The notes below the pieces were generated by a model. That model did not search any database, was not told where the DNA came from, and saw only the letters and a program-made list of their open reading frames with translations. The translations under genes and the position numbers were made by a program. A DNA stretch of 64,000 nucleotides from Ceratodon purpureus (Eukaryota; Streptophyta; Bryopsida; Pseudoditrichales; Ditrichaceae): contig CM026422.1 of assembly GCA_014871385.1 (NCBI GenBank), positions 26,564,151 through 26,628,150 on the forward strand, written 5' to 3'. Of this stretch, positions 1-10,299 are shown one piece after another (position 1 is the stretch's first letter; each line of letters opens with the position of its first letter).

Positions 1-1803
1 ATTGACCTTCAAGGTCTGTAACCAATTCCCCCTCCTTATTCCATATGAGGCCTTTTGGGTGATTACCAAGTTGGAACTTCTTATTCTTCGCATCCCAGTA
101 TCCATTCAAAGTCTGATAGAAGAAATTTCGTTTCCCTTGGTCCTCCTTCTTTGATCCAATTATCTTCTTTGCCACCCTCACAATCTCCTTCTCGTTATTC
201 TTCCACCCCAACTCGTCACTTACATTGCTCTTGAAGACCGAATGAGTCTGGGCCCGCCAACTCCAAATCAAATCTTCCCCCCACATGTTGCGGTACTCTT
301 CACCTGGTGTGTTTCGGGATTTCTCTCATGGCTTGGTGGCATGTATGGAGTGAGTCCAAAAACCTCGTACAAGTTACATGGAACGGGGATTTGCACATCG
401 GGCAAAATCTCCTTTCCAAAAAAATGTTAATTAAACACATTGGATGGAACATGTGGGTATATGATCCAACTACCCATCCACCCTCATGACCAAATGTGTT
501 TAGACACACCATACATTGTTTTGAACCATCCATCACCCACGATTGAGGATTTGGCCAAAGCTTTCTGCTTTCAACTCCTTCCTTCATTTGAAGATCATGG
601 CACGAAGTTGCGTTCTCTACATCGAAATCCAACTGGGCCCAATCTATGAGTTTAGGATTCGATTCTTGCATTGGCATGTCATCTGGATACATATCATCTG
701 CGTTAATCCATGAAGTGAGGCCAAAATCCCTTCGTCTGTTGTGTTGCAAGTACGACATCAATTGTATTGTTGATGTAAGATTCATCCACCAACATTGGAT
801 CCTGAACTACAGGTATATCATTGGCTTGAGAAGACTGAGGTCTTTCTCGTTCTTGCAATTGATTGCGCAAATCTGATATTACTACATCTTTTGCTGCTGA
901 TTCCAATCGTAGTTTTCGGATGGTCTCTTGTAACTCTGCAATGAAGCCATCCTTTTCTATAACCTGTAATTGCAACTCCCCGACCTCCTCGATTTGGATA
1001 GACTGGTCATTTCTAACTACAACCGGCATGCCAAGAACCATCGTAGGTTCAGTTCCGACCACCTCCAAATTAGCAGCCGTATTCGGATCGTTTTCCACGA
1101 AGATGATGTTCGCATCGTCGTGAGGTTCTATGACGTCCGCTGGATGGTTCATTGGAGGCTCTACAGCCATATTTGCTGGTGCTGCAATTCTACGTGGCAC
1201 TCTTTCTCCACGACGACCATCGGAATCAGAATCTGGTTCTCACTCTGCTGTAGCACGCTCCGGCATTTGTGTTTTTACCTTCATTCTTTTCCCCAGGCCA
1301 CCATCTGGGTATTTCCTTTGTTTGGGAATGTCACGCTCTGTCGGCGCCCTAACACTCGTCATGGATTTGATGGTGGACCAATCCACCACTTTGTAAAGCA
1401 CGACCTCAGCATACACCATTCTGCAAATGAACAATGGTACTTCATTGCGTTCGACACAAGATTGCTTGTATAGATGCTGGTAAACTTGTATAGAACGTTC
1501 AACAAACTCCGCATTCAAGCAATAATAAAGGTTAGCCTTGTCTGAGATCCTGTGATTTCTGTGCCGATCGTGTGGAAATATTTTTGTGATGTGGCACCAC
1601 TCAATGAATTCCTCGCATGTGGAATATTTCCACGGTTCCGGCTCATCTTGCCAACCTCTAAATGCCAACTTCGTCGGGTTGTTCAACACATGAAGCCGCT
1701 TCTTCATCTTCTTACCACCACGCTTCCGTTCACGATTTTTGATTTTTTTCTTTTCCGCCTTGGTGAGTGGCGTTTCCGCCGCCGGAGGTGGGTTTCCCTC
1801 CAT
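1..1803 (-). pseudogene. Degenerate gene: basic N-terminus, coiled coil, RING-like finger
   Basis: Read leftward from an ATG at 1803. The first ~188 residues begin with a lysine/arginine-rich stretch resembling a nuclear signal. An in-frame TGA lies near 1237, but the same frame continues (acidic linker, then a predicted coiled coil rich in E, L and Q near 960-870) to about 703. A frame change between 785 and 703 leads to a 161-residue stretch with CMVC, HMFHPMC and CPMC, a pattern close to a RING-H2 finger; the third cysteine is not obvious. Another one-base shift near 300 lets the frame continue off the left edge. RING fingers usually act in ubiquitin ligases; that role here is inference. 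The protein family is not recognised. One stop and at least two shifts suggest decay or sequence errors in a homopolymer-rich region. Confidence 0.5.
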
Positions 1804-1918
1804 CGTGGTGTAGTGGTAAAGTTCTGTGTGTTAAAAAACACACCAACTCCTCAAAACTTCCCCCAATTGATTTTACAAATTTCGTACGTGGTTGATTATG
1901 GTATTCTAACTATACTTT

Positions 1919-2083
1919 GTGGCCCACCCAAGTATTCAGCAATAAGCCACCGTGAGGTAGTTTAGGGCCCAAATTCCCGGATGAGCGTACAAAATACGGT
2001 TGAAAAAGGTACGTGGCGTTGTCAAAATACTGTAGACCCCACCCAAGTACTCAGCAATAAGCCACCGCGAGGTAGTTCAAGGC
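1919..2083. repeat. Duplicated ~51-bp leader motif upstream of gene A
   Basis: Two copies about 112 bp apart (1919-1969 and 2031-2083) share CAGCAATAAGCCACCG and GAGGTAGTT. They lie in the 5' leader of the minus-strand gene, between its TATA box and ATG. A plausible 3' splice site (reverse complement of 1825-1840, a T-rich tract then ACACAG) sits about 20 bp before the ATG. Function unknown. Confidence 0.6.
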
Positions 2084-2110
2084 CTGAGTGCCAAGGTGGA
2101 GCTTAAAAAC

Positions 2111-2266
2111 TGGGGGGGGGGGGGGGAGGGTGCCCCCTTCACTTATATAGTCGGGGGGGGGGGGGGGCGCGAGCGGGTTCAGGGGGGGGCGCGAGCGGGT
2201 TTGGGGGGGCTCGAGCGGGTATCAAGGGGGCGCGAGCGGGTTCAAGGGTGGGCGCGAGAGGGTCCG
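2111..2266 (-). promoter_or_regulatory. Promoter of gene A: G/C array plus TATA box
   Basis: G runs of about 16 bases at 2111-2126 and 2152-2167 flank a TATA box on the minus strand (GACTATATAAGT, TATA core at 2143-2150). Upstream, to the right, are about five tandem units of ~21 bp with the core GGGGGCGCGAGCGGGTT to 2266. The array directly abuts the TATA box. The kinase gene at 3560 carries the same GACTATATAAG or a close variant, which supports a common origin. Confidence 0.65.
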
Positions 2267-2659
2267 GACCTTAAAAAAATCTTTTGTAATCTTAGGAGTA
2301 GCATTGAAAAGGTTTGAGGACAATAATACAAAGAAATACAATGGATTTTTTCACCATTTGTCTCCAAAAATAAAAAATAAAAAAAATTACAAAGAAATAT
2401 TTAAATAAGGAATATTGATTTGAATAATTTACGGATGAGATATCAAATTATATAAAAACAATCATGACTATAATTAGACACTCGAGATAAAAAGGAATGA
2501 ATAACATGGGATGAAAGAAGTTATCAAGATGAATAAATCTCATGATTAGAAACTGAGTTGTGCCATAACGGAATAATGATCTAATGCACAATGAATAATA
2601 TAATGTTGCTTAAAAAAAATAGTACATTAATATTAGAAAAGATGTGGAAAACTAAAAAA
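2267..2659. other. AT-rich spacer, no gene seen
   Basis: Low-complexity AT-rich DNA between the divergent promoters of the minus-strand gene and the kinase gene. No convincing ORF, RNA gene or terminus was found. Confidence 0.6.
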
Positions 2660-3360
2660 GATAAAACATTGGAAGAGATAAAGGGAATAAAATAAAATCA
2701 ATAGCATGGAGTCGAAGACAGTTAGATTAGAGTTTAAAAAAACAATCTATATATTTCATTGTACATACGGATCCTACAATGCTCCAACATATAATTAAAA
2801 ATATAAAGAACCGTTAGGAAGGGGCTTGATGCAATTGGTTTGGGAGATAAACGGAATAAAATTAAATCAATAGCATGGAGTGGAAGAGATAAACGGAATA
2901 AAATAAAATCAATAGCATGGAGTTGAAGAAAGTTGGATTAGAGCTAAAAAAAACAATCTATATATTTCATTGTACATACAGATCCTACAATGCTCCAACA
3001 TATAATTAAAAATATAAAGAACCGTTAGGAAGGGGCTTGATGCAATTGGTTTGGGAGATAAACGGAATAAAATTAAATCAATAGCATGGAGTGGAAGAGA
3101 TAAACGGAATAAAATTAAATCAATAGCATGGTGTCGAAGAAAGTTGGATTAGAGTTAAAAAAAACAATCTATATATTTCATTGTACATACGGATCCTACA
3201 ATGCTCTAACATATAATTAAAAATATAAAGAACCGTTAGGAAGGGGCTTGATGCAATTGGTTTGGGAGATAAACGGAATAAAATTAAATCAATAGCATGG
3301 AGTGGTTTGGGAGATAAACGGAATAAAATTAAATCAATAGCATGGAGTGGAAGAGAGCTA
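2660..3360. repeat. 211-bp tandem repeat, three copies, with ~40-bp sub-repeats
   Basis: The marker AACAATCTATATATTTCATT recurs at 2741, 2952 and 3163, exactly 211 bp apart. The last copy ends in extra copies of a ~40-bp unit with ATAGCATGGAGTGG. AT-rich and non-coding. It lies between two divergently transcribed genes of the composite element. Confidence 0.85.
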
Positions 3361-3520
3361 AAGGAGAGGTTGTGCATGTATAAAATCTCCAGAGTTTCTA
3401 TTTTTTAATTTGTTTTTTTAAGTATTTATTTTATTTTTTTCTCTTAAAAAGTAGTGCAGAGATTTGACTATTTTCAGAAGAAAAAAAGAAAATAAAAAAA
3501 GAAGTTGTAAAACAAAAGGT

Positions 3521-3736
3521 GGGGGGGGGGGGGGGGCGCGAGCGGGCCCGTGAGGGGACTATATAAGGTGGAGAAAAGCTCTCGGCCCCCCCACTCCTTT
3601 CCACAGCGGCTCCTTGTCCTGACGTGTGAAAACACGCCTTGCTTGGAACTGCTTATGTGGGAAGTCTTCATTTGGGGGGGGGGGGGGGGGGGGGGGGGGG
3701 AGTTGTTGATTTTTTTTTTCAGGGATTTACTTTGCG
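3521..3736 (+). promoter_or_regulatory. Promoter and leader of kinase-like gene
   Basis: A G16 run plus CGCGAGCGGG (3521-3546) precedes the TATA box TATATAAG at 3560-3567. A second G run of 27 bases lies at 3674-3700. A T-rich tract and CAG at 3720-3722 form a good 3' splice site 14 bases before the ATG at 3737. Order and spacing match the promoters of the two neighbouring genes. A 5' UTR intron is inferred; its donor is not assigned. Confidence 0.6.
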
Positions 3737-5315
3737 ATGTCTTCTAGACAAGGCTCCGGCAAGCAGCCTATCTATGAGGACTTGGATGCTCCAGATGCGG
3801 TGGACCCTATGAGTTGTGTAAGACCTCATGGTTCTACTGGTTCTATTCCTTCATCTAGCTCGAAGGGTAAAAAGAAGAAGAGTATAGCGGCGCACGAAAA
3901 GGATGACGGTTATCCACCATTGGAATATACGCATTTCATCAGGAAGGTGACCGTCGAGTACTACAGGGCCCGTACCATACGAATGTTAAAGGCAATGTAC
4001 CTTGATCAAGGAGAGAATGGTATCTACAACCTCCAACGTGATTTGGAAAGGGAATTTTGGAGCGCATTGGAAGGATCAGAGTTCTATATGGATTGCAAGA
4101 CGAAGTATTTTCACAGCCCTAAGTGGTTGACACAACAAGTGAGTAGTGCTACGACAAATGTCATTCATGTGTTTGAATCACATGTGAAGAAACCACAAGG
4201 CGAAGAATGGAGCAACCAAGACAAAGTGTTTATTTAGAAACTGACAGCGGTTCAGGAGGCATGTCAGAGATGTTCCAAGGGGAAAACAAAGATTATGCCT
4301 TGGAATGAGCAAGCGTTGAACTCAACATTGGAAGCACACATGTATGGTTCATTGATATGGATTCCGGTTACGGCCAAAGTTGTGCCATTATTTGGCTTCA
4401 ATGCCGAGGGGGGGTATGGCAAAGTGCGAAAAGTGCAAATAGCCAATATGAAGCGTATTCCAATTCACGTCGAATTTGCGGGAAAACTTTCCAAGGCTAA
4501 AACTGAAGTGGAGCAGCGAGAGCAATGGGCGATTGAAGCCACGGTTTGCCCCGTAGAGCATCCGGGTGTGATAAAATTTTGGGCCATTCACTCCAAGACC
4601 ATGGAAGCTTATACCTTGTGGTGGAATGGAGATTGCCTCCGCAACTTCCTCAAATTAAATGAGAAGGGACCGAGGCAACAAATTACAAAGAAATTTTGAA
4701 GTCGAGGGAAATGCCCATGAAGAGTGCCAAAGAATTGTTGCCTATCGAAAGAACCGAGGAATGTTGGCGTGGAGTCTCATCTACGTTATGGACATAGTCC
4801 ATAAGGCTGAAATCCTCCACAACGACTTAACGCAATCCAATATTCTACTCCACTTTCCACCTCATGACAAGGATAAAGTATATATTGGTGTGTGCGATTG
4901 GGGTATGGCAAGCAGAGTCATTGAGAAGAAGGCCTCCCCTTATGGTGTGAAGAACCCCGATGATCTTGTACGAATAAAGGAGAGGAGGGTAGGAGTTGCA
5001 CCGGAGTTGTTCTTTTTATATGGCGACAAAGATGATGAAGAACGCAATTTGGAGCGCATGAAGAGGATGCATCCATGTACGACGCAATCTGATGCATTTT
5101 CGGTAGGCCATTTGGCAAAGAAGATATGGAGAGAAGAAGAATGCCCAGAACTCTTCAAGGATTCAATGTCAATGATTGCATTCTCATCAAAGTTGGATGG
5201 CTTAGTTAACGAAGATCCTGCAAAGAGGCTTTCACTTGCAAAAGTTGTGAATGATTTGATGAGCCCCCCTTACAACTTCCAAGCTCCCAATGGTTGTTTT
5301 AGATACACATTGTAG
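3737..5315 (+). pseudogene. Protein-kinase-like gene inside the hAT-like unit
   Basis: The frame starts at 3737 with a serine/lysine-rich tail. It is broken by an in-frame TAG at 4235-4237 and by a one-base shift between 4659 and 4699, then runs to 5315 (about 525 residues in all). Kinase landmarks appear in order: glycine-rich loop GGYGKVRKV (~4408), an alphaC-like IEATV glutamate, catalytic loop HNDLTQSN (~4821; HRD reads HND but Asp and Asn are kept), metal-binding DWG instead of DFG (~4898), APE (~4998) and DAFSVG (~5092). I infer serine/threonine-type kinase ancestry. Retained catalytic Asp residues suggest it was active before the lesions. A kinase is not a usual hAT component. The kinase subfamily is not recognised. 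Confidence 0.7.
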
Positions 5316-5547
5316 TTCCATAGTGATTTACGTTTGGAACATTTTGATTGCCTATGTGGCCTTGTTTGCACATTTCTAATATTTTAATAAATCATTTTTT
5401 CGGCGTATACGTGCCTTGGTGGAACATGAAATGCTATTGTTGGTTTTGTAATGGAATTAAAAAACGTTTTTAAAAAAAAATTAAAAAACTGTATGGCCCA
5501 TTCACCGGGACTGCCCCTCGTACAAGGGTGCCTCCCCCCTTTACAGA
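5316..5547. other. 3' region of kinase gene
   Basis: Non-coding DNA after the kinase stop. AATAAA (5387) could serve as a polyadenylation signal. No other feature seen. Confidence 0.4.
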
Positions 5548-5677
5548 AGCTCGCGCCCCCCCCCCCCCCCCCCTTCCAGAAGCTCGCGCCCCCAACCTTC
5601 CAAAAGGTCGCGCCCCCCTCCTTGCAGTAGGTCGCGCCCCCCCTCTCAGAAGCTCGTCCCCCCCCCCCCCCCCCCCC
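5548..5677. repeat. G/C minisatellite array 3
   Basis: About five units of 23-27 bp with the core AGAAGCTCGCGCCCCC, including long C runs near 5556-5573 and 5658-5677. This is the reverse complement of the array at 2111-2266. It abuts the TATA box of the hAT transposase gene. The G-rich strand is a likely G-quadruplex former. Confidence 0.85.
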
Positions 5678-5888
5678 TCACGAGTATAAATGCAGGGTTG
5701 TTAGGCCAAGCCTAATTTCATTTGAAATCATGGCCTCCAGTCCCGGAACTCCTTGTGGGCTCTTTGCTTGAGACTATGTGCATCACATTGGCCTGTGGTT
5801 GATGTCCACACATACAATTTTTTTCTCACATGTGTCATACTAACACTTGCAGACAGGAGATCATTGTACTTTTTGAGAGACACGGAGA
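5678..5888 (+). promoter_or_regulatory. Promoter and leader of hAT transposase gene
   Basis: TATAAA at 5685-5690 lies directly after the C-rich array. A textbook branch point and 3' splice site (ATACTAACACTTGCAG, AG at 5851-5852) precede the ATG at 5889, so a 5' UTR intron is likely. CAGGGTTGTT at 5693 equals the first ten bases of the hAT terminal repeat but the match does not continue. Confidence 0.6.
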
Positions 5889-8800
5889 ATGGCAGGTCAA
5901 CAGCGTCAGTCGACGGCTGAGTGGGCTCCGTGGTGTATGTTCATTGATAAGGACCATGTTAAATGTGTGTGGTGCAATTTCACTTTTCGTTATAAACGAC
6001 AAAGAGCTATGAAGCACTATGGATGGGGTGAAGGTTCAAGCAAGAGTCATTGTACCAAGGCCCCTGCCGCCGTATTTAGGCGCTTTGCCAATTGTGGTAA
6101 TGTAATACCAAAAAGAATGACACATGCGGAGATCTACGGCACTGACGGTGGTGATGGCAAGGCACATTTGGCACCATGTTCTAGCCAGTCTATGCCTGCT
6201 GAGCAATCTACGGAAGTGCCTCAAAGAACGGAGGAGGTCCAAAAGGAGAGGATTTCTCAAGTTGAACCGTCTCAGTCAACTCCGCCTCTAAGCAGAGGCG
6301 ATTCATGTACACCAAGATCTATGCGGCAACAAAGTTTTACCGAGGCCTATCAGATTGGAAAGCGCAATGAATTGGATGAGAAATCGGCGTCCTTTTTTTA
6401 CGAAGCGAATGTGCCTTTCAATGTGGTTAGACATCAATCTTTCATCGCAGCTGTGGAGGCAACATCAAAAGCAGGTTTTGTCTACCGTCCACCAGCATAC
6501 AATGCAATGCAAACCAAGCACATCCAGCCAACAAAGCAGCTTCTCAAGATGAAAATAGAGTAGAAAACGAAGCAGTGTATTAGCTTGTACAGGGCAACTA
6601 TTTGCTCGGATGGATGGGACAACGTTGTTCGTCGGCCGTTGATGAATGTCATGCTTGTGTGTCCAGCAGGAGATATATTCCTGGGTTCCATTGATACAAC
6701 GGGGTACAAGAAATCAAAAGCATACATAGCTGGGAAATTGAAAGAGTACATCAAAGAAGTTGGACCGCAGAATGTGGTACAAATTTGCTCTGACAATGCT
6801 AGTGCGATGTTGGGAGCCATGGACCACGTGGTAGAAGCTTATCCATACATTTACAAGCAAGGTTGTGCAGCTCACATCATGGACCTCTTACTAGAAGATT
6901 GGGGGAAGGAAGCAACCTTCAAAGAGCTGATTGTCTTGGCAAAACGCATACCGACTTTTATACGTCGCCGCCATGTCACCATGGCTTTGTTTCGCCAATT
7001 CAGCCCAAAGTTGTCTTTGTTGTTACCAGCGGAGACAAGATTTGGATGCCGGTACTTGATGATTGTTCGATTGCTTGAACTGAGGGAGGCACTAATCCAG
7101 GTGGTAGCCAATCCAAAATGGGACGAATATGTGGGTACTTTATTCAATCGGTCAAACGGGTATCGTGCTCACGCCTTAGCATGTCAAGTACGGAGTACCA
7201 TTCTTGATGAGACATTTTGGTTACGTTGTGAGGATCTTGTGCATGTTATGAAGCCGGCTGTTGTGACCTTGAAGACCTTTGATGGACAAACACCGGCAAT
7301 GGGGAGGGCATGGTTGGCCATGAATAATTTGAAGAAGCCATTAGGAGAAAAATCAGGTCACAAAAAGGCCGTGTAAGCGGCACGTGAGAGAAAAAAACGG
7401 GCGCTGCCCGCGTACTTTTTGACATGGCATGTGAGGTGCCACCGTGGTGCCAGCAACCGCCACGGGGGCTCGAACCAATGACCTCCGAGCGAGGCGTGTG
7501 GAGGGCACATCTACAGTGTCGGGCTGACACAACCTGCCCACTTGGGACCAAAGCCTGAGCCGAGGCGTTCATGTCTCACCTAATATTCCGAGGACCTTTG
7601 TTGTGAGTGCGCCACGCAGTTCTGTGCGGGCAGCAACTCTGGCATCCGCTGCCAGCGGCAGAGGTGCCCAAAGTAGGGAGTTCACCTAGAAAGGGCAGGC
7701 TTACACGGCTTTATTTTGAGCTCATTTTTCTCCTAATGATGTGTTCCGTCTACGGGGTGACTCTTTTTTCCTAGACCCCGCTATAGCAGGGCGCTTTGAG
7801 AAACATTTTACGAAGAGATGGAAGATGATGTTGACAGATCTCCATTAGGCAGGCGCCATTTGAATCCCTACATTTTCCCGGAGAGCCACGAGCTATTGAC
7901 TAACAGTGCAGCGAAGCGTGCACTCCTGCAAGTCCTAATTCATTTGAGTGAGTCCCTTAAACTAGACCACGATATTGTGTTGTCTGAGCTAACACAGTTT
8001 GAGGAACGCACCGGTCCATTCAGCCCTTTGGAGGCCCCAAACATTCGACAGACTAAGATGCTACCTCATCAATGGTGGCAGCGGGTTGGGGGCGATGCGT
8101 TGCCCTTGATAGCAAAGCGCATCCTTTCGTTAACATGCTCGGCATCATCATGTGAGCGAAATTGGAGCATGTATTCCTTTGTTCACAGTAAGGTTCGCAA
8201 CCGATTGGCCGTGAAGAAGGCAGAGGACTTGGTGTACATTTACACAAACAGTAAGCTCCTTCGAGAACGACGTGGAGCGGATCCTGTTCTTTGGTACGAG
8301 AACCAACCGTTCTCCGAAGACTCGGATGAAGAAGTTCCAGCCATGTACGATGAAGACGTATGTGATGATGATGGAGATAAAGGATTCCACAACGGAGTTG
8401 AAGATAATGAAGGCGATGGTGACGACGGTGGAGTTCATTATACTCCTGCTACTATGGATGATGAGTATCAGGAGTTACCCGTGGACAATGCTGGTGGTGA
8501 CATGCCACGCACTGAACCCGTTAACCAGCCGAATGGAGTTTTTGACTGGGCAGGATTTGATGAAGAGGCAGCTACTTTGCCTCACCACGTTGTCAATGAA
8601 ATACAAACTAGAGGCAAGGTCGCATACGATTGGGCAGACGATGATATTGACGATGAATTTGAAGTCGAAATGACTCAGCATCAAAGCGACGATGGTGGCG
8701 ATAATGATGACATTCACCCCGTTTGTAGCGTTTCGAACAATGACAATGAAGGAGGGGGTAACAACATGGGAGAGCAAATTCCAATTCCAGAAGACGTTGA

Positions 8801-9563
8801 GGGAGGAGAAGAAGTCGAACAACTCCCAGGCACTCTGCCAGTAAATGTTGAGGAAACAATCAGGTCCGGAGGTTTGGATGAAAGCCCTCCAAGAAATGAA
8901 CAATCAGAGACAGTCAGAAATGGACAAGAAGATGAAATTCCTATTGGCCGATTGTTTCAAACACCCCTGCTCCAGAGTACACCTTCAATCGGAGCAATAC
9001 TTGCAGGGTTGGGTAGACCTCCCCCACCTCGTTCAAGCACTTCTATTGGGCATGGTTCATTAACTCCAACACCGAATACAAGCGTTCCACTCACTTCTTC
9101 TGGACGAGGTCTACCAGCTGGACCTTCTACGACGCGTCGTGGAGTGATACGGTCACGGAAAGGTCCAACAAACGTTCGCCCTTTTTTTTCAGGATATACT
9201 GTTGGGACTATCCCGTCTTTACCTGTGGCTGTGGGTAAACGTAGATTACCCGTAATGAATGTGGACGGAATCACCGATAAGACCAAAAGACGGAAGGTCA
9301 AAAGAATTGTGACCACGGTGGTGGATGGTACAATTGACCACGAATTGCGCAATATTCATTCCACGGTACATGAGTATGTGCCTAATCAGGGGGGAGATGG
9401 AGATGACGAGGGCTTGAAATCCTCAGAAGGATATGACTCATCGGAAGATAGCCGTGAAGAAGCACCTGATGATGAAGACATTGTTGCAAGAGTACCATTG
9501 GGTATGCCCGGTACTCGAAGGAATCCAGAGCGGCGCACCGCCAAAAAAAATAAAAAAAAGTAA
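5889..9563 (+). pseudogene. hAT transposase with BED finger, DUF659, dimerisation domain and long acidic tail
   Basis: The start at 5889 gives a BED-type zinc finger (CVWC, then H and HC within ~45 residues), followed by the DUF659-like core (ICSDGW near 6603, ICSDNASAM near 6785, then AETRFG). The C-terminal hAT dimerisation region lies at about 8090-8270 (SSCERNWS, KVRNRLAVKKAEDLVYI). A ~430-residue acidic extension follows, with an NLS-like KTKRRKVKR near 9285 and a basic end. Lesions: in-frame TAG at 6561-6563, a 400-bp inserted element at 7339-7738, and a TAG plus one-base shift near 7845 where the conserved LH-AG-LNPY segment is disrupted. Family membership is firm. This copy cannot make full-length protein. 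The tail is unusual for hAT transposases. Confidence 0.85.
7339..7738. mobile_element. 400-bp inverted-repeat element inside transposase gene
   Basis: Ends CATTAGGAGAAAAAT and its reverse complement bound imperfect ~39-bp terminal inverted repeats reaching GCCGTGTAAG. The transposase frame breaks at the left end and resumes at the right end, so this is an insertion. On the minus strand GGTTCGAGCCC (7466-7475) matches a tRNA-type B box, and TGGTCCCAAGTGG upstream is a weak A-box candidate. A tRNA-derived or MITE origin is inferred. The target duplication is not clear (TA possible). Confidence 0.65.
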
Positions 9564-9847
9564 TACATCTTTCAGCATATTACATATAGAAGTTATATAG
9601 AGAAAGTATAATATATATGACTCCAAAATAATTTTAAAAAATCACAAAAAAACATAATATATATATATATATATCTAAATTTTATACGTAGATACTTATA
9701 TGTTAACCCTTAGTCAATGTCCATAAAACATTAGCTAAGGCTATTGAATGTAATTTTGTTTCGACATGAATTGAAACTTCTCTCATTTATGTCACTATGA
9801 AAACTTCAGTCATGTCTTAATTTCCTTCAATGCTTGATTTTTGTTCC
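9564..9847. other. AT-rich 3' flank of hAT gene
   Basis: Non-coding AT-rich DNA with a short TA repeat near 9655-9675. Nothing else identified. Confidence 0.5.
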
Positions 9848-10083
9848 CCGTTCGCGCCCCCCCCTTCGCAGGCGCTCGCGCCCCCACCCTAAACCCCTTG
9901 CTCGCGCCCCCCCCGCCATCGCAGGCGCTTGCGCCCGCCCCCTCGCTCGCGCCCCCCCCCTTCGCAGGCGCCTGCGCCCCCTCGCTCGCGCCCCCCTTCC
10001 CAAGACGCTTGCGCCCCCCCTCTCAGCCGCTCGCGCCCCCCTCTCAGCCACTCGCGCCCCCCTCCCTCAAGGCGTTGGCGCCC
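9848..10083. repeat. G/C minisatellite array 4 (subterminal)
   Basis: About eleven degenerate copies of GCTCGCGCCCCCC spaced by GCAGG- or CAGCC-type linkers. The core matches the three promoter arrays. It sits about 200 bp inside the right end of the hAT-like unit and could be a subterminal transposase-binding region or an array seeding site; both are inference. Confidence 0.8.
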
Positions 10084-10232
10084 TTCCTCTCAGCCACGTC
10101 ATCCCCCGAGTCAACTGTATATGTGGAATATTTGGTGACATGTCAGACGCGTGGCATCCTAGGTGGCCAAGGTAACTCCCATTTCACCATTTGGATGGTC
10201 AACCGTAAGTCCTGGTCAAACGGACCTCCCCT

Positions 10233-10299
10233 GACCCCTAACGGACGGACGAGCGGACCGGACGGACGGACCGGTCCTTATGTCCCATGAACAACCCTG
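10233..10299. repeat. Right terminal repeat of the hAT-like unit
   Basis: Read inward from 10299 on the minus strand, the sequence starts CAGGGTTGTTCATGGGACAT. Over about 66 bp it matches the left end of the element at 20784-21041 with only a few differences, including repeated GTCCGTCCG motifs. Bases 10300-10307 (GCCCCACC) would be the right copy of an 8-bp target duplication; the left copy is outside the window. Confidence 0.75.

Larger units (their letters stand above)
1..10299. mobile_element. Large hAT-like composite element, left end outside window
   Basis: The span holds three gene remnants (coiled-coil/RING-like, kinase-like, hAT transposase) and ends at 10299 in CAACCCTG, the reverse complement of CAGGGTTG. 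About 66 bp inward from that end match the left end of a small TIR element at 20784. Four G/C minisatellite arrays sharing the core GGGGGCGCGAG sit at 2111-2266, 3521-3546, 5548-5677 and 9848-10083, next to each gene and next to the right terminus. I infer one composite hAT element. The left terminus and target duplication are not visible. The alternative is a cluster of separately inserted, related elements; a CAGGGTTGTT at 5693 could be a second left end. Confidence 0.5.

Noticed and set aside
5693-5702. CAGGGTTGTT as a second hAT left end
   Set aside because: Ten bases match the terminal repeat but the following bases do not, and it sits in the transcribed leader; kept only as an alternative.
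9827-10290. Arg/Pro/Ala-rich ORFs on both strands
   Set aside because: Translation of the G/C minisatellite; low complexity, no start context.
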